A stretch of 55,574 bases of DNA from a virus. Every line of letters begins with the position of its first letter. Position 1 is the first letter of the stretch. The stretch covers positions 1-55,574 of IMG/VR virus record IMGVR_UViG_3300010885_011380. One strand, 5' to 3'. Positions 19,723 to 27,129 of the stretch are shown piece after piece. The notes below the pieces were generated by a model. It worked only from the letters and a program-made list of their open reading frames with translations, searched no databases and was not told where the DNA came from. The position numbers and the translations under genes are program-made.

Positions 19723-20096
19723 TGGGCTACACGCAGATCGTCAAGACACAGAAGCGCATCGTCTTCTCCGCCAACGGCACGAACACGGGCATCGGGGCGA
19801 CCACCTCCGCATTCATTGATGTGGACGGACTGACCGCCACCTACGGCATCGCCAAGGGCTTGCAGTATGTGAGGGAGTCGGGAATCACCAACGGATCGCC
19901 CTCCGTGTCCCGCATCGTGTCGGGATCGACCGCCTTCAATGTGCAGTTGTCGGGTCACATCGTGTTCACGGGACAGGCTGCGGGCGAGTACAACTTCGAG
20001 CGTTGGACGCTAAAGGCTCCGCAGGGAATCGACCCGAACGGCACTATCGGCATCAATGCGGGTGCGGGCACGGTCATCGTCGAGGTAGTCCTCTGA
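19722..20096 (+). CDS. Hypothetical beta-rich protein in head operon
   Basis: 124 residues starting at the ATG that overlaps the previous stop. Almost all beta-type with Gly/Thr/Ser turns (TQIVKTQKRIVFSANGTN, VSRIVSGSTAFNVQLSGHIVF, GTIGINAGAGTVIVEVVL). The composition resembles a capsid decoration or small virion protein, but it shows no recognised signature. It precedes the late motif of the protease unit. Confidence 0.55.
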   Translation: MGYTQIVKTQKRIVFSANGTNTGIGATTSAFIDVDGLTATYGIAKGLQYVRESGITNGSPSVSRIVSGSTAFNVQLSGHIVFTGQAAGEYNFERWTLKAPQGIDPNGTIGINAGAGTVIVEVVL

Positions 20097-20104
20097 CGGG
20101 GATT

Positions 20105-20112
20105 GATAAATA
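20105..20112 (+). promoter_or_regulatory. Late promoter motif GATAAATA
   Basis: Lies 18 bases before the prohead protease start and is followed by GGGAGAAG as ribosome site. Confidence 0.7.
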
Positions 20113-20130
20113 AGCCGAAAGGGAGAAGAA

Positions 20131-20775
20131 ATGAAACTGATCTGCGAGGTAAACGAGGGTATTGAGGTGCTGACCGAGGAGAAGAACGGTCAGAGGCAGT
20201 ACTTCATCGAAGGCACCTTCCTCCAATGCGACATCAAGAACCGCAACGGTCGCATCTACGAACACAAAATGCTGACCGAGAAGGTCAACAACTACATCAA
20301 GGAGTTCGTGCAGCCCCGCAGGGCGTTCGGTGAACTCGGTCACCCCGAGGGACCGACCATCAACCTTGAGCGTGTGTCCCACATGATCATGGAACTCGCC
20401 CCCGATGGGAAGAACTTCTACGGCAAGGCGAAGATCACGGACACCCCCTACGGCAAGATCGTCAAGAACCTCATCGACGAGGGTGCGAAGTTGGGAGTCT
20501 CGTCCCGTGGTGTCGGCTCCCTTGAGGAGCGCAACGGTGCGTCCTATGTCAAGGACGACTTCAGGCTCTCGACCGCCGCCGACATCGTCGCTGACCCCTC
20601 CGCCCCCGAGGCTTTCGTGCGTGGCGTGATGGAGGGTCGGGAGTGGATCTACGAGAACGGTCTGCTCGTCGCCAAGGAGATCGACGAGATCAAGGATCGG
20701 ATCAGGAAGACCTCGGCAAGGAAGTTGGAGGAGGCGAAGATGGACGCTTTCAGGCGTTTCATCGGTCGTCTCTGA
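20131..20775 (+). CDS. 21: Prohead core protease gp21-like
   Basis: Serine protease that degrades the scaffold and trims capsid and internal proteins before packaging. Herpesvirus/phage prohead protease fold: active histidine in FGELGHPEGP (H71) and serine in LGVSSRGVG (S124/S125), with DIVADPSAPEAFV as the third conserved block. 214 residues, nearly identical in length to T4 gp21 (212). Substrates predicted in this window are the capsid protein (LRE|A at residue 47) and several late proteins with (L/V/I)-x-E|A sites near their N-termini. Confidence 0.93.
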   Translation: MKLICEVNEGIEVLTEEKNGQRQYFIEGTFLQCDIKNRNGRIYEHKMLTEKVNNYIKEFVQPRRAFGELGHPEGPTINLERVSHMIMELAPDGKNFYGKAKITDTPYGKIVKNLIDEGAKLGVSSRGVGSLEERNGASYVKDDFRLSTAADIVADPSAPEAFVRGVMEGREWIYENGLLVAKEIDEIKDRIRKTSARKLEEAKMDAFRRFIGRL

Positions 20776-20822
20776 CCACCAATCCAACCCGATGCCTACA
20801 TAACAATCACCAAGGAGTACCC

Positions 20823-21908
20823 ATGGATTACGAGAGCAATGACGAGATCGAAGAGATCATCCTCGACGAGGAGGACGATGACACCTCCATCGAAGAGGCT
20901 GATTCCAGGAGCATGCAGATGGCGAACCTGAATGCCAAGCGTGGCGGGGTCGTGAATGCGAATCCCTCTGCCGCTAGCGGTGTCGCCAACGCCTCCCCTG
21001 CGGGAGCGGGCAGCGGCAAGTACGCAGGTCTGTACAAGGACGGAACGGGTGGCGGCGTGATCGTCCCCGAACCCGTCGATACGGGTGTTCCTGCGGGCGA
21101 TGCCAAGAAGAAGTTCAGCGCAAGCGTCAAGGCGAAGAAGGCGATGCGTGGCGAGGATGTGGATGTCCACATGGATGCCATGTTCGACGGCGAGGACCTC
21201 AGCGAGGACTTCAAGAACAAGGCTGCGACCATCTTCGAGGCTGCGATCAACGAGCGTGTCGAGTCGATCCGCACCGAACTTGAGGAGGAGTACAGCAACC
21301 GCCTCGTCAGCGAGATTGAGGAGAACAAGAAGTCTCTCACCGAGCAACTCGACTCCTACCTCTCGTATGTCGTGCAGGAGTGGATGGAGGAGAACCGCCT
21401 CGCAGTCGAGAAGGGCATCCGCACCGAGATTGCCGAGGGCTTCATGGAGGGACTCCGCAACCTCTTCACCGAGCATGACATCATGGTTCCCGAGTCGAAG
21501 GTGGACATTGCCGACCAACTCGCTGAAACCGCCGATGGACTCAAGTCCCGCCTCGACGAGGAGATGCGCAAGAACATCGAACTGACCGAGCAGGTCAGGG
21601 AGTTCCGCCGCCATCAAATCCTCGACGAGATGAGCGACGACCTCACCCTCTCGCAGAAGGAGCGTTTCCGCACCCTTGCGGAGGGCGTGAGCATCGAAGG
21701 CGGCGACGACGACATCCGCAGGAAGTTGGGTGTCATCCGTGAGTCGTACTTCAACGGCAGGGGTAGGCAGACCATCCTCACCGAGGAGACTGCCGCCACC
21801 GTGGAGGAAGGCATCGACGAGGAGCCGACCTCGGCTCAATCTCAACAGTACATCAGCGAGTCGATGAAGGCTTATGCCGACACGCTGCGCAGGATTTCCA
21901 AGCGGTAA
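20823..21908 (+). CDS. 22: Prohead scaffold/core protein gp22-like
   Basis: Major internal scaffold around which the capsid forms. 361 residues, longer than T4 gp22 (269). The highly acidic N-terminus (DEIEEIILDEEDDDTS) leads to a Gly/Ala region with GLYKDGTGGGVIVPEPVD. A long charged helical region follows, and then the gp22-like VQEWMEENRLAVEKGIRTEIAE and FMEGLRNLFTEHDIMVPESK. The C-terminus is helical. ATG 20823 has AAGGAG upstream. Start and assignment are secure; the acidic leader is an addition relative to T4. Confidence 0.88.
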   Translation: MDYESNDEIEEIILDEEDDDTSIEEADSRSMQMANLNAKRGGVVNANPSAASGVANASPAGAGSGKYAGLYKDGTGGGVIVPEPVDTGVPAGDAKKKFSASVKAKKAMRGEDVDVHMDAMFDGEDLSEDFKNKAATIFEAAINERVESIRTELEEEYSNRLVSEIEENKKSLTEQLDSYLSYVVQEWMEENRLAVEKGIRTEIAEGFMEGLRNLFTEHDIMVPESKVDIADQLAETADGLKSRLDEEMRKNIELTEQVREFRRHQILDEMSDDLTLSQKERFRTLAEGVSIEGGDDDIRRKLGVIRESYFNGRGRQTILTEETAATVEEGIDEEPTSAQSQQYISESMKAYADTLRRISKR

Positions 21909-21963
21909 GCAACCGCTGCACTAGATACAAACAACCTTTTCAGACAAGGGAGAAGACAAAGCA

Positions 21964-23328
21964 ATGGAACTGACGATTTCCGAAGCCCTTCAGAAGAAGT
22001 GGCAACCCATCCTTGAACACGCTGACTTGCAGCCGATCAAGGACCCGTACCGCAAGGCGGTTACGACCATGCTCCTTGAGAATCAGGAGCAGTACCTCCG
22101 TGAGGCTGCGCCCACCAACTTCAGCGGTGCGCAGATCGGCGGACAGGAAGGCGGCGGCAATGTGGCTCGTTGGGACCCGATCCTGATCAGCCTCGTTCGC
22201 CGTGCGATGCCGAACCTGATCGCCTACGACATCTGCGGCGTTCAGCCGATGAGCGGTCCCACGGGACTGATCTTCGCCATGCGCAGCCGCTACATCAACC
22301 AAACGGGTTCCGAGGCTCTCTACCAAGAGGCTGACACGGCGTTCGGTGGCTCGGGTTCGTCGGGTTCGACCGCTCAAGGCGTGAACACGACCGATCCGTT
22401 CGACATCAGCGGCGTTGATCCGTTCGGTTCGGGTGCCCTTTCCGCCGCTACGGGTGTGAAGGGAACTGCGGGCTACACCACCTACAAGGGTGAAGCCCTC
22501 GGTGACGCTGCGGGCAATCCGTTCCCGCAGATGGCGTTCAGCATTGAGAAGACGACCGTCGAGGCGAAGACCCGTGCGCTCAAGGCTGAGTACACGATGG
22601 AACTCGCCCAAGACCTCAAGGCGATCCACGGTCTTGATGCCGAGACGGAACTCGCCAACATCCTGTCGAGCGAAATCCTCGCAGAGATCAACCGTGAGGT
22701 CGTCCGTGTCATCTACGCCAACGCCAAGTTGGGTGCCAAGAGCGGCACCACGCAGACGCAGGGCGTGTTCGACCTGAATGTCGATTCCAACGGTCGTTGG
22801 TCGGTCGAGAAGTTCAAGGGTCTGCTCTTCCAGATTGAGCGTGAGTGCAATCAGATCGCCAAGGAGACTCGCCGTGGCAAGGGCAACTTCATCGTTTGCT
22901 CGTCGGATGTCGCCTCGGCTCTGTCGATGGCGGGTGTCCTCGACTACGCCCCCGCCCTCAGCACCAACCTCAATGTGGACGACACGGGCAACACCTTCGC
23001 AGGTGTCCTCAACGGCAAGTTGCGTGTCTACATCGACCCGTACTCGTCGATGACCACCTCATACGACTTCTTCATGGCGGGCTACAAGGGTTCGTCGGCT
23101 TACGATGCGGGTATGTTCTACTGCCCGTATGTCCCGCTCCAAATGGTGAGGGCAGTCGGTGAGCAGTCGTTCCAGCCGAAGATCGGCTTCAAGACCCGCT
23201 ACGGCTTGGTCAACAATCCGTTCGCCACTCTTGATGCCAACGGTCTTTCGGTCGCTGATCCGTATGCAAGCGGTGCGACTCGCAAGAACATCTACTACCG
23301 CATCGTCAAGGTCACCAACCTCTTCTGA
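21964..23328 (+). CDS. 23: Major capsid protein gp23-like
   Basis: HK97-fold shell protein. The diagnostic block ARWDPILISLVRRAMPNLIAYDICGVQPMSGPTGLIFAMR is complete. The prohead-protease site is probably LRE|A after residue 47, removing a helical leader (ELTISEALQKKWQPILEH). 454 residues against 521 in T4. The C-terminal part includes GNFIVCSSDVASALSMAGVLDY and the final GATRKNIYYRIVKVTNLF. It follows the scaffold gene after 55 bases that hold a weak TAGATACA motif and GGGAG. No gp24 vertex paralogue follows. Confidence 0.96.
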   Translation: MELTISEALQKKWQPILEHADLQPIKDPYRKAVTTMLLENQEQYLREAAPTNFSGAQIGGQEGGGNVARWDPILISLVRRAMPNLIAYDICGVQPMSGPTGLIFAMRSRYINQTGSEALYQEADTAFGGSGSSGSTAQGVNTTDPFDISGVDPFGSGALSAATGVKGTAGYTTYKGEALGDAAGNPFPQMAFSIEKTTVEAKTRALKAEYTMELAQDLKAIHGLDAETELANILSSEILAEINREVVRVIYANAKLGAKSGTTQTQGVFDLNVDSNGRWSVEKFKGLLFQIERECNQIAKETRRGKGNFIVCSSDVASALSMAGVLDYAPALSTNLNVDDTGNTFAGVLNGKLRVYIDPYSSMTTSYDFFMAGYKGSSAYDAGMFYCPYVPLQMVRAVGEQSFQPKIGFKTRYGLVNNPFATLDANGLSVADPYASGATRKNIYYRIVKVTNLF

Positions 23329-23375
23329 TCGGTCGTAGGACAGTCACCTGTCCAACAACAGGGAGTTTCGCTACG

Positions 23376-23407
23376 GGGCTGCATGGAGAAATCCATGCAG
23401 CCCTTTT
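23376..23407 (+). terminator. Rho-independent terminator after capsid gene
   Basis: Perfect 11-bp stem GGGCTGCATGG / CCATGCAGCCC with loop AGAAAT, followed by TTTT. It separates the very abundant capsid message from the tube-like genes and overlaps the first possible start (23383) of the next ORF. Confidence 0.85.
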
Positions 23408-23421
23408 CCATAGATACAGGG

Positions 23422-23970
23422 ATGGAACCGTTCCCCCGTGTCCCCGACGACATCGTGCAGAGTGCGCTGAACCGTCAGCCCGTCAACACGAATGTCGCCT
23501 ACTCGACCAACTTCCGACTGATGATCCCGAAGGTGCGGAGCGGCATCTACTTCTGCACGGAGGTGACCTTCCCGTCCCTCACGATGGAACCCATCAAGGT
23601 TCCCGTGCCCTTCGCACCCTCGCTCAAGTTCTTCGGCAACAGCATCGAACACGGCGACCTCACGGTCAAGTTCATCGTGAACGACGACTACAGCAATTGG
23701 AACGAGATGTCCGATTGGTTCAAGAACAGCCTCAACTACTACGGCTTCTTCAGGGACAACTCACAGGCGAGGCTCCTCAATGTGATCACGGACGGCGGGC
23801 AGTTGCTCATGCTGAACAACAAGAAGCACCCCGTGGCGAGGGTTCTGTTCGACGGGTTGATGATCACGAGCCTAGGTGCGCTTCCCATGAACTCGGGGGT
23901 CGCTGACAACACGATCCTCACCTGCGATGCGACCTTTCAGTTCACATCCTTCGACATCAAGGAACCCTAA
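23422..23970 (+). CDS. Tail-tube-like virion protein, copy 1
   Basis: 182 residues, tube-type beta architecture like gp19: STNFRLMIP, then CTEVTFPSLTMEPIKVPV, the EHGDLTVKFIVNDDYSNWNEMSDWF strand-helix unit, and a final DATFQFTSFDI strand. It is a tandem paralogue of the next gene (PVNTNVAYSTNF versus PLNTNLASSTNF). I placed the start at ATG 23422 because the upstream ATG 23383 lies inside the terminator hairpin and because this start gives the same N-terminal length as the paralogue. Possible roles are tube initiator, tube terminator or baseplate hub; the sequence does not decide. Confidence 0.7.
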   Translation: MEPFPRVPDDIVQSALNRQPVNTNVAYSTNFRLMIPKVRSGIYFCTEVTFPSLTMEPIKVPVPFAPSLKFFGNSIEHGDLTVKFIVNDDYSNWNEMSDWFKNSLNYYGFFRDNSQARLLNVITDGGQLLMLNNKKHPVARVLFDGLMITSLGALPMNSGVADNTILTCDATFQFTSFDIKEP

Positions 23971-24521
23971 TGGCATCCCCGCACCCGTCGAATTGGATAC
24001 AGACGCTCACCGACTTCGGGCAGTTGGGGAACCAACCCCTCAACACGAACCTCGCAAGCAGCACGAACTTCAGGTTCATGTGCGACAAGGTGCCTGGGGT
24101 GACCTACTTCTGCACCTCCGTGACCACGCCCTCGCTCTCGGGCAAGCCGACCTCGCTGAACCACATGTTCGCCGCCAACGACATCAAGTTCCCTGGCGGT
24201 CGGTCGCCATCCGACCTCTCGCTGCGGTTCATCGTCAACGAGGACTTCAGCAACTACATGGAGATGGTGCGGTGGCAGCGTTCGGGCGTTCCGTACCGTG
24301 ACTTCAAGGAGATACAGCCCGAGTACAGGGGCAACAGGAACGACGGGCGGCTACTCCTCCTCAACAACAAGAAGAACCCCGTGATAATGATGTCGTTCTC
24401 GAACCTCCTGCCCACGCAGATATCGGGTTTCACCCTCAGTCACTCGGAGTCCGATCCGACCCCGATCAGCGCAACGGTGACCTTCGTCTTCGATGCCTTC
24501 CGAATTGACCCCGTGTCCTAG
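23970..24521 (+). CDS. Tail-tube-like virion protein, copy 2
   Basis: 183 residues, start overlapping the stop of copy 1 (TAATG). Same domain: STNFRFMCDKVPGVTYFCTSVTTPSLSG, then DLSLRFIVNEDFSNYMEMVRW and DGRLLLLNNKKNPVIMMSF near the C-terminus. The NNKK-P-V-R/M core is conserved with copy 1 while the rest has diverged, so the duplication is old. With gp19 this makes three tube-like proteins in the window. Confidence 0.7.
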   Translation: MASPHPSNWIQTLTDFGQLGNQPLNTNLASSTNFRFMCDKVPGVTYFCTSVTTPSLSGKPTSLNHMFAANDIKFPGGRSPSDLSLRFIVNEDFSNYMEMVRWQRSGVPYRDFKEIQPEYRGNRNDGRLLLLNNKKNPVIMMSFSNLLPTQISGFTLSHSESDPTPISATVTFVFDAFRIDPVS

Positions 24522-24655
24522 GGACGGGGCTTGCGGGACTGCATGGGCGGCTTCGGACGCTTGACGGACACCCTGCTTCGGCGGTCGGACGGACTCAGGG
24601 ACTTGACGGACTGCTTCGGTCGCTTGGGCTTGACGATGGATTGGCGGCGGGGCAT
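24518..24655 (-). CDS. Candidate small, very basic protein (45 residues)
   Basis: Short open frame on the strand opposite the head genes, filling most of the gap before the lipoprotein gene. It starts at ATG 24655 and would encode 45 residues with 16 Arg/Lys, almost no acidic residues, and a loose VKPKRPK / VKRPKPP repeat. Codon choice (AAG, CCG, TCC, GTC) is like real genes here. There is no clear ribosome site, and strand and position are unusual. It might be a DNA-condensing peptide, or chance; I lean to uncertain. Confidence 0.3.
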   Translation of the reverse strand: MPRRQSIVKPKRPKQSVKSLSPSDRRSRVSVKRPKPPMQSRKPRP

Positions 24656-24669
24656 CTGCCGTATGTAGC

Positions 24670-24677
24670 CCTAAATA
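24670..24677 (+). promoter_or_regulatory. Late promoter motif CCTAAATA, unusually close to a start codon
   Basis: Motif inside CCCTA-AA-TAGGG, only five bases before the lipoprotein ATG 24683. If used as in T4, transcription would begin about at the ATG, giving a leaderless message; otherwise the gene is read from upstream. Confidence 0.45.
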
Positions 24678-24682
24678 GGGAC

Positions 24683-25609
24683 ATGAACCTGAACTCCCTC
24701 CTCGGGGTGTTCGTGGTGGCGGTGACCTTTTCGGGATGTGCATCCACGCAGAACACCCACAAGCCAACGGTCACCGAAGGCTCCTCCATCAACACGATTC
24801 AGTCGATCACCGATCACATGGATCGGGACATTTCCGACATCAAGGAGGATGCCACCTACATCCAAATCGAGTCGGAGAAGGCTGACAAGGAACTCGACTT
24901 CATGTACGAGAGGGTTCCCACCGAGGACAAGCCCCGCATGGACAACGCAATCGACTCCGTGTGGGAGATGCGCACCCATGCCGATCAGATCGTGGTCGCA
25001 TCCGACAGGCTTCAGGAGGAGAACGACAGACTCCAAGAAGTCATGGCGCAGGTCAAGCAGATGGAGGACAGGGTCGCTGAGTTGCAGAACCTCGAAAAGG
25101 AGGGTCGGGCGAAGGCGATGGAGAAACTGTACGGCTACATCACCCTGTTTTGGGCAATCGGGTTCATCGTGATCGCAGGTGGAGCCGCCGTGGCGTTCTT
25201 CGTCAGCAAGAAGATGGGCATCCTCTTGATGATGGTGGGCGGCGTGATGATCGGCTTCGCAAGCGCAAGCCAATACTACCTTCAGGAGATCGCCCTGATC
25301 GGAGGCATCCTCCTGATCGCACTCATCCTCGGCGGGGTCGGGATGCTCGTGTGGAGCATGGTCAAGGCGCAGCGTTCCTCGACGGCTATCAAGGAGATCG
25401 TGGAGATGATCGAAATCCTCAAGGAGACGATGACCGAGGACGAGAACGAGCGCATCTTCGGTGCGAACGGTGTCGCCTCGAAGGTTCAGAGCGATCTCAC
25501 GAGGGAGATCATTGGTCAGATCAAGGAACGAAACGGGTTCAACAGGCTTGCCGAGATGCGTCAGGTGGCGAAGGAGGCGGGAGTCGCCTCTGAAAACTCC
25601 CCGACCTAA
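24683..25609 (+). CDS. Membrane-anchored lipoprotein with coiled coil and three TM segments
   Basis: 308 residues. The N-terminus is a lipoprotein signal (LLGVFVVAVTFSGC, lipobox FSGC, lipidated Cys19). A long charged coiled coil follows (about residues 40-135, with IQIESEKADKEL, DRLQEENDRLQEVMAQVKQMEDRVAEL). Then come three hydrophobic segments: LFWAIGFIVIAGGAAVAFFV, MGILLMMVGGVMIGFAS, and IALIGGILLIALILGGVGMLVW. A cytoplasmic-type charged tail closes the protein. Outer-envelope lipid anchor plus inner-membrane helices would span a periplasm, a spanin-like topology, but no spanin family is recognised; superinfection exclusion is an alternative. Confidence 0.65.
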   Translation: MNLNSLLGVFVVAVTFSGCASTQNTHKPTVTEGSSINTIQSITDHMDRDISDIKEDATYIQIESEKADKELDFMYERVPTEDKPRMDNAIDSVWEMRTHADQIVVASDRLQEENDRLQEVMAQVKQMEDRVAELQNLEKEGRAKAMEKLYGYITLFWAIGFIVIAGGAAVAFFVSKKMGILLMMVGGVMIGFASASQYYLQEIALIGGILLIALILGGVGMLVWSMVKAQRSSTAIKEIVEMIEILKETMTEDENERIFGANGVASKVQSDLTREIIGQIKERNGFNRLAEMRQVAKEAGVASENSPT

Positions 25610-25612
25610 ATA
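25605..25612 (+). promoter_or_regulatory. Late promoter motif CCTAAATA
   Basis: Overlaps the stop codon of the lipoprotein gene and lies 37 bases before the first copy of the triplicated family. Confidence 0.7.
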
Positions 25613-25649
25613 ACGGCAGCACTACAGCGTTCAACGCAGGGGGCAGACG

Positions 25650-27026
25650 GTGGGAAACTACTACTGGGTCGGTGGATACACGGGCAACATCGGGGCGGGC
25701 AGCGGCTATTCGGGCAACTTCCAAGAAAGCGGAATCGCCGTTTGGACGAACCGTTTCACGGGAACCACGGGTACTGCGGGCGATCTCCACTTCGGTCCCT
25801 ATTATTGGGGCTTCAAGCAGAATTGGCTTGAGGCGATCCAAGCCACGAATTCCTCTTCGGTCTTGCTCGTGTCTGCGACTAGGACACCGAAGAACGGCGA
25901 CACCGCCACGCTCAACCCGCAGGTGACATCGGGACACACTCCCTATTCGATCTCGCTGCTGTTCGGCGGCGTGTCGGGTGCAAGCGGGTTTTGGGAAGGA
26001 ACCACTAGTCAATCCGCTCTCTCGTCGTTCAGCGTCCTGCCGATGTATGGCAAGACCACTTCCGATCTCAACAACACGACCTTCCTCTACGAGAATGGTG
26101 CCGTTGGTTGGGGTCAGTACATCAACAACGGTCCTTGGAAGGGATTGGACACCCGAAGGGTCGGAATCGAATACAACTCGTACACGGGTGCGCCCACGAA
26201 CCCGCCTCCCGAGGTGAAGTTCGTCGAGGGATATGTCGATCCGCTCGACATCAGGGCGGCGACGGTGAATTTCTCGCCCACCCGTGCCACGGGTTGGCTC
26301 CGCACCATCGGCACCCACACCACCGTGGTGAGCATGACCGAACTCGGCGGCACGGGTCAGACCTTGAACCTCTGCGGAACGGTCGGAACCATCGACCAAC
26401 GCAGCGGCTACTTCAACAGCGTCAGCCTCTCGGGCAGCAACCTCACCATCGACAGGTTGCAGGTGTATGGAAGGGTCGGAGGCATCCTCCTGAATCCCCA
26501 AACCACCGTGAACACGGTGGTCGAGTGCTTCCCGTCGAGGACGGACAGTTACATCGCCGTGTCGTGCAACTGCCCCGATCTCAAGACGCAGTCGGGATCG
26601 GCTGTCGGCAACGAGGCGGGATTGACGGGCGTGGTCTACTATGTCGGCAATCTCGGTGGATCGAACAGTTCTTCGATCACGACTTGGACGGCGAAGCAAG
26701 GTCTTGGTGCCTTCCCCCCGACCGTCTACATGTACAACTTCATCTGCGACTACATCACCGCCGAGAATGTCAAGATGTACCCGCCCTCGGGTCAGAGCGG
26801 ATTCGAGCGGTTCATCTTCCCTGTCTTCAGGGACGGTCAACTCGGTGCGAACACGCTCATCGAATGCAACAAGTCCTCCGATCCCACTTGGGACAATGTG
26901 ATCATCGGCTACAGCCCTTCGGACGAGGGTCTGCGCATCGACGATCTGACTGCGAGGATCAACTTCCACATCGGTGACAATGTGAAGATCAACGGCAAGG
27001 AGTACCCCATCGGGGTGACCTCTTGA
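25650..27026 (+). CDS. Triplicated virion-like protein, copy 1
   Basis: 458 residues from GTG 25650. First of three tandem paralogues with the shared N-terminus YYWVGGYTG, GSGYSGNF, a central beta-rich region, and the shared C-terminus PVFRDGQLGANTLIECNKSSDPTW then GYSPSDEGLRIDD. It is shorter than copies 2 and 3 (541 and 539) and more divergent. No catalytic motif is evident; the regular short strands and Asn/Gly turns suggest beta-helical or beta-sandwich structure. The late motif and location next to structural genes suggest a virion component; not recognised as a known family. Confidence 0.6.
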   Translation: MGNYYWVGGYTGNIGAGSGYSGNFQESGIAVWTNRFTGTTGTAGDLHFGPYYWGFKQNWLEAIQATNSSSVLLVSATRTPKNGDTATLNPQVTSGHTPYSISLLFGGVSGASGFWEGTTSQSALSSFSVLPMYGKTTSDLNNTTFLYENGAVGWGQYINNGPWKGLDTRRVGIEYNSYTGAPTNPPPEVKFVEGYVDPLDIRAATVNFSPTRATGWLRTIGTHTTVVSMTELGGTGQTLNLCGTVGTIDQRSGYFNSVSLSGSNLTIDRLQVYGRVGGILLNPQTTVNTVVECFPSRTDSYIAVSCNCPDLKTQSGSAVGNEAGLTGVVYYVGNLGGSNSSSITTWTAKQGLGAFPPTVYMYNFICDYITAENVKMYPPSGQSGFERFIFPVFRDGQLGANTLIECNKSSDPTWDNVIIGYSPSDEGLRIDDLTARINFHIGDNVKINGKEYPIGVTS

Positions 27027-27027
27027 C

Positions 27028-27081
27028 CCTAGCAAGCAACGGCGACGGAGGGGGGCGACCCCCTTTGTCGTTTTTGCTAGG
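27028..27081 (+). terminator. Strong terminator after copy 1
   Basis: Outer stem CCTAGCAA / TTGCTAGG encloses an inner GC stem GGCGAC..AGGGGG / CCCCCT..GTC with loop GCGA; a T-run follows the inner stem. It starts two bases after the stop of copy 1. Confidence 0.8.
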
Positions 27082-27091
27082 TTCGCAAGGG

Positions 27092-27099
27092 ACTAAATA
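27092..27099 (+). promoter_or_regulatory. Late promoter motif ACTAAATA
   Basis: Lies directly after the terminator and 30 bases before copy 2, with GGGGGAGAAGG as ribosome site. Each of copies 1 and 2 thus has its own late unit. Confidence 0.75.
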
Positions 27100-27129
27100 G
27101 CAGCAAGAACATTCGGGGGAGAAGGCAAC

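Noticed and set aside
23383-23421. Earlier ATG for the first tube-like gene
   Set aside because: Lies inside the capsid-gene terminator hairpin and makes the N-terminus longer than in its paralogue.
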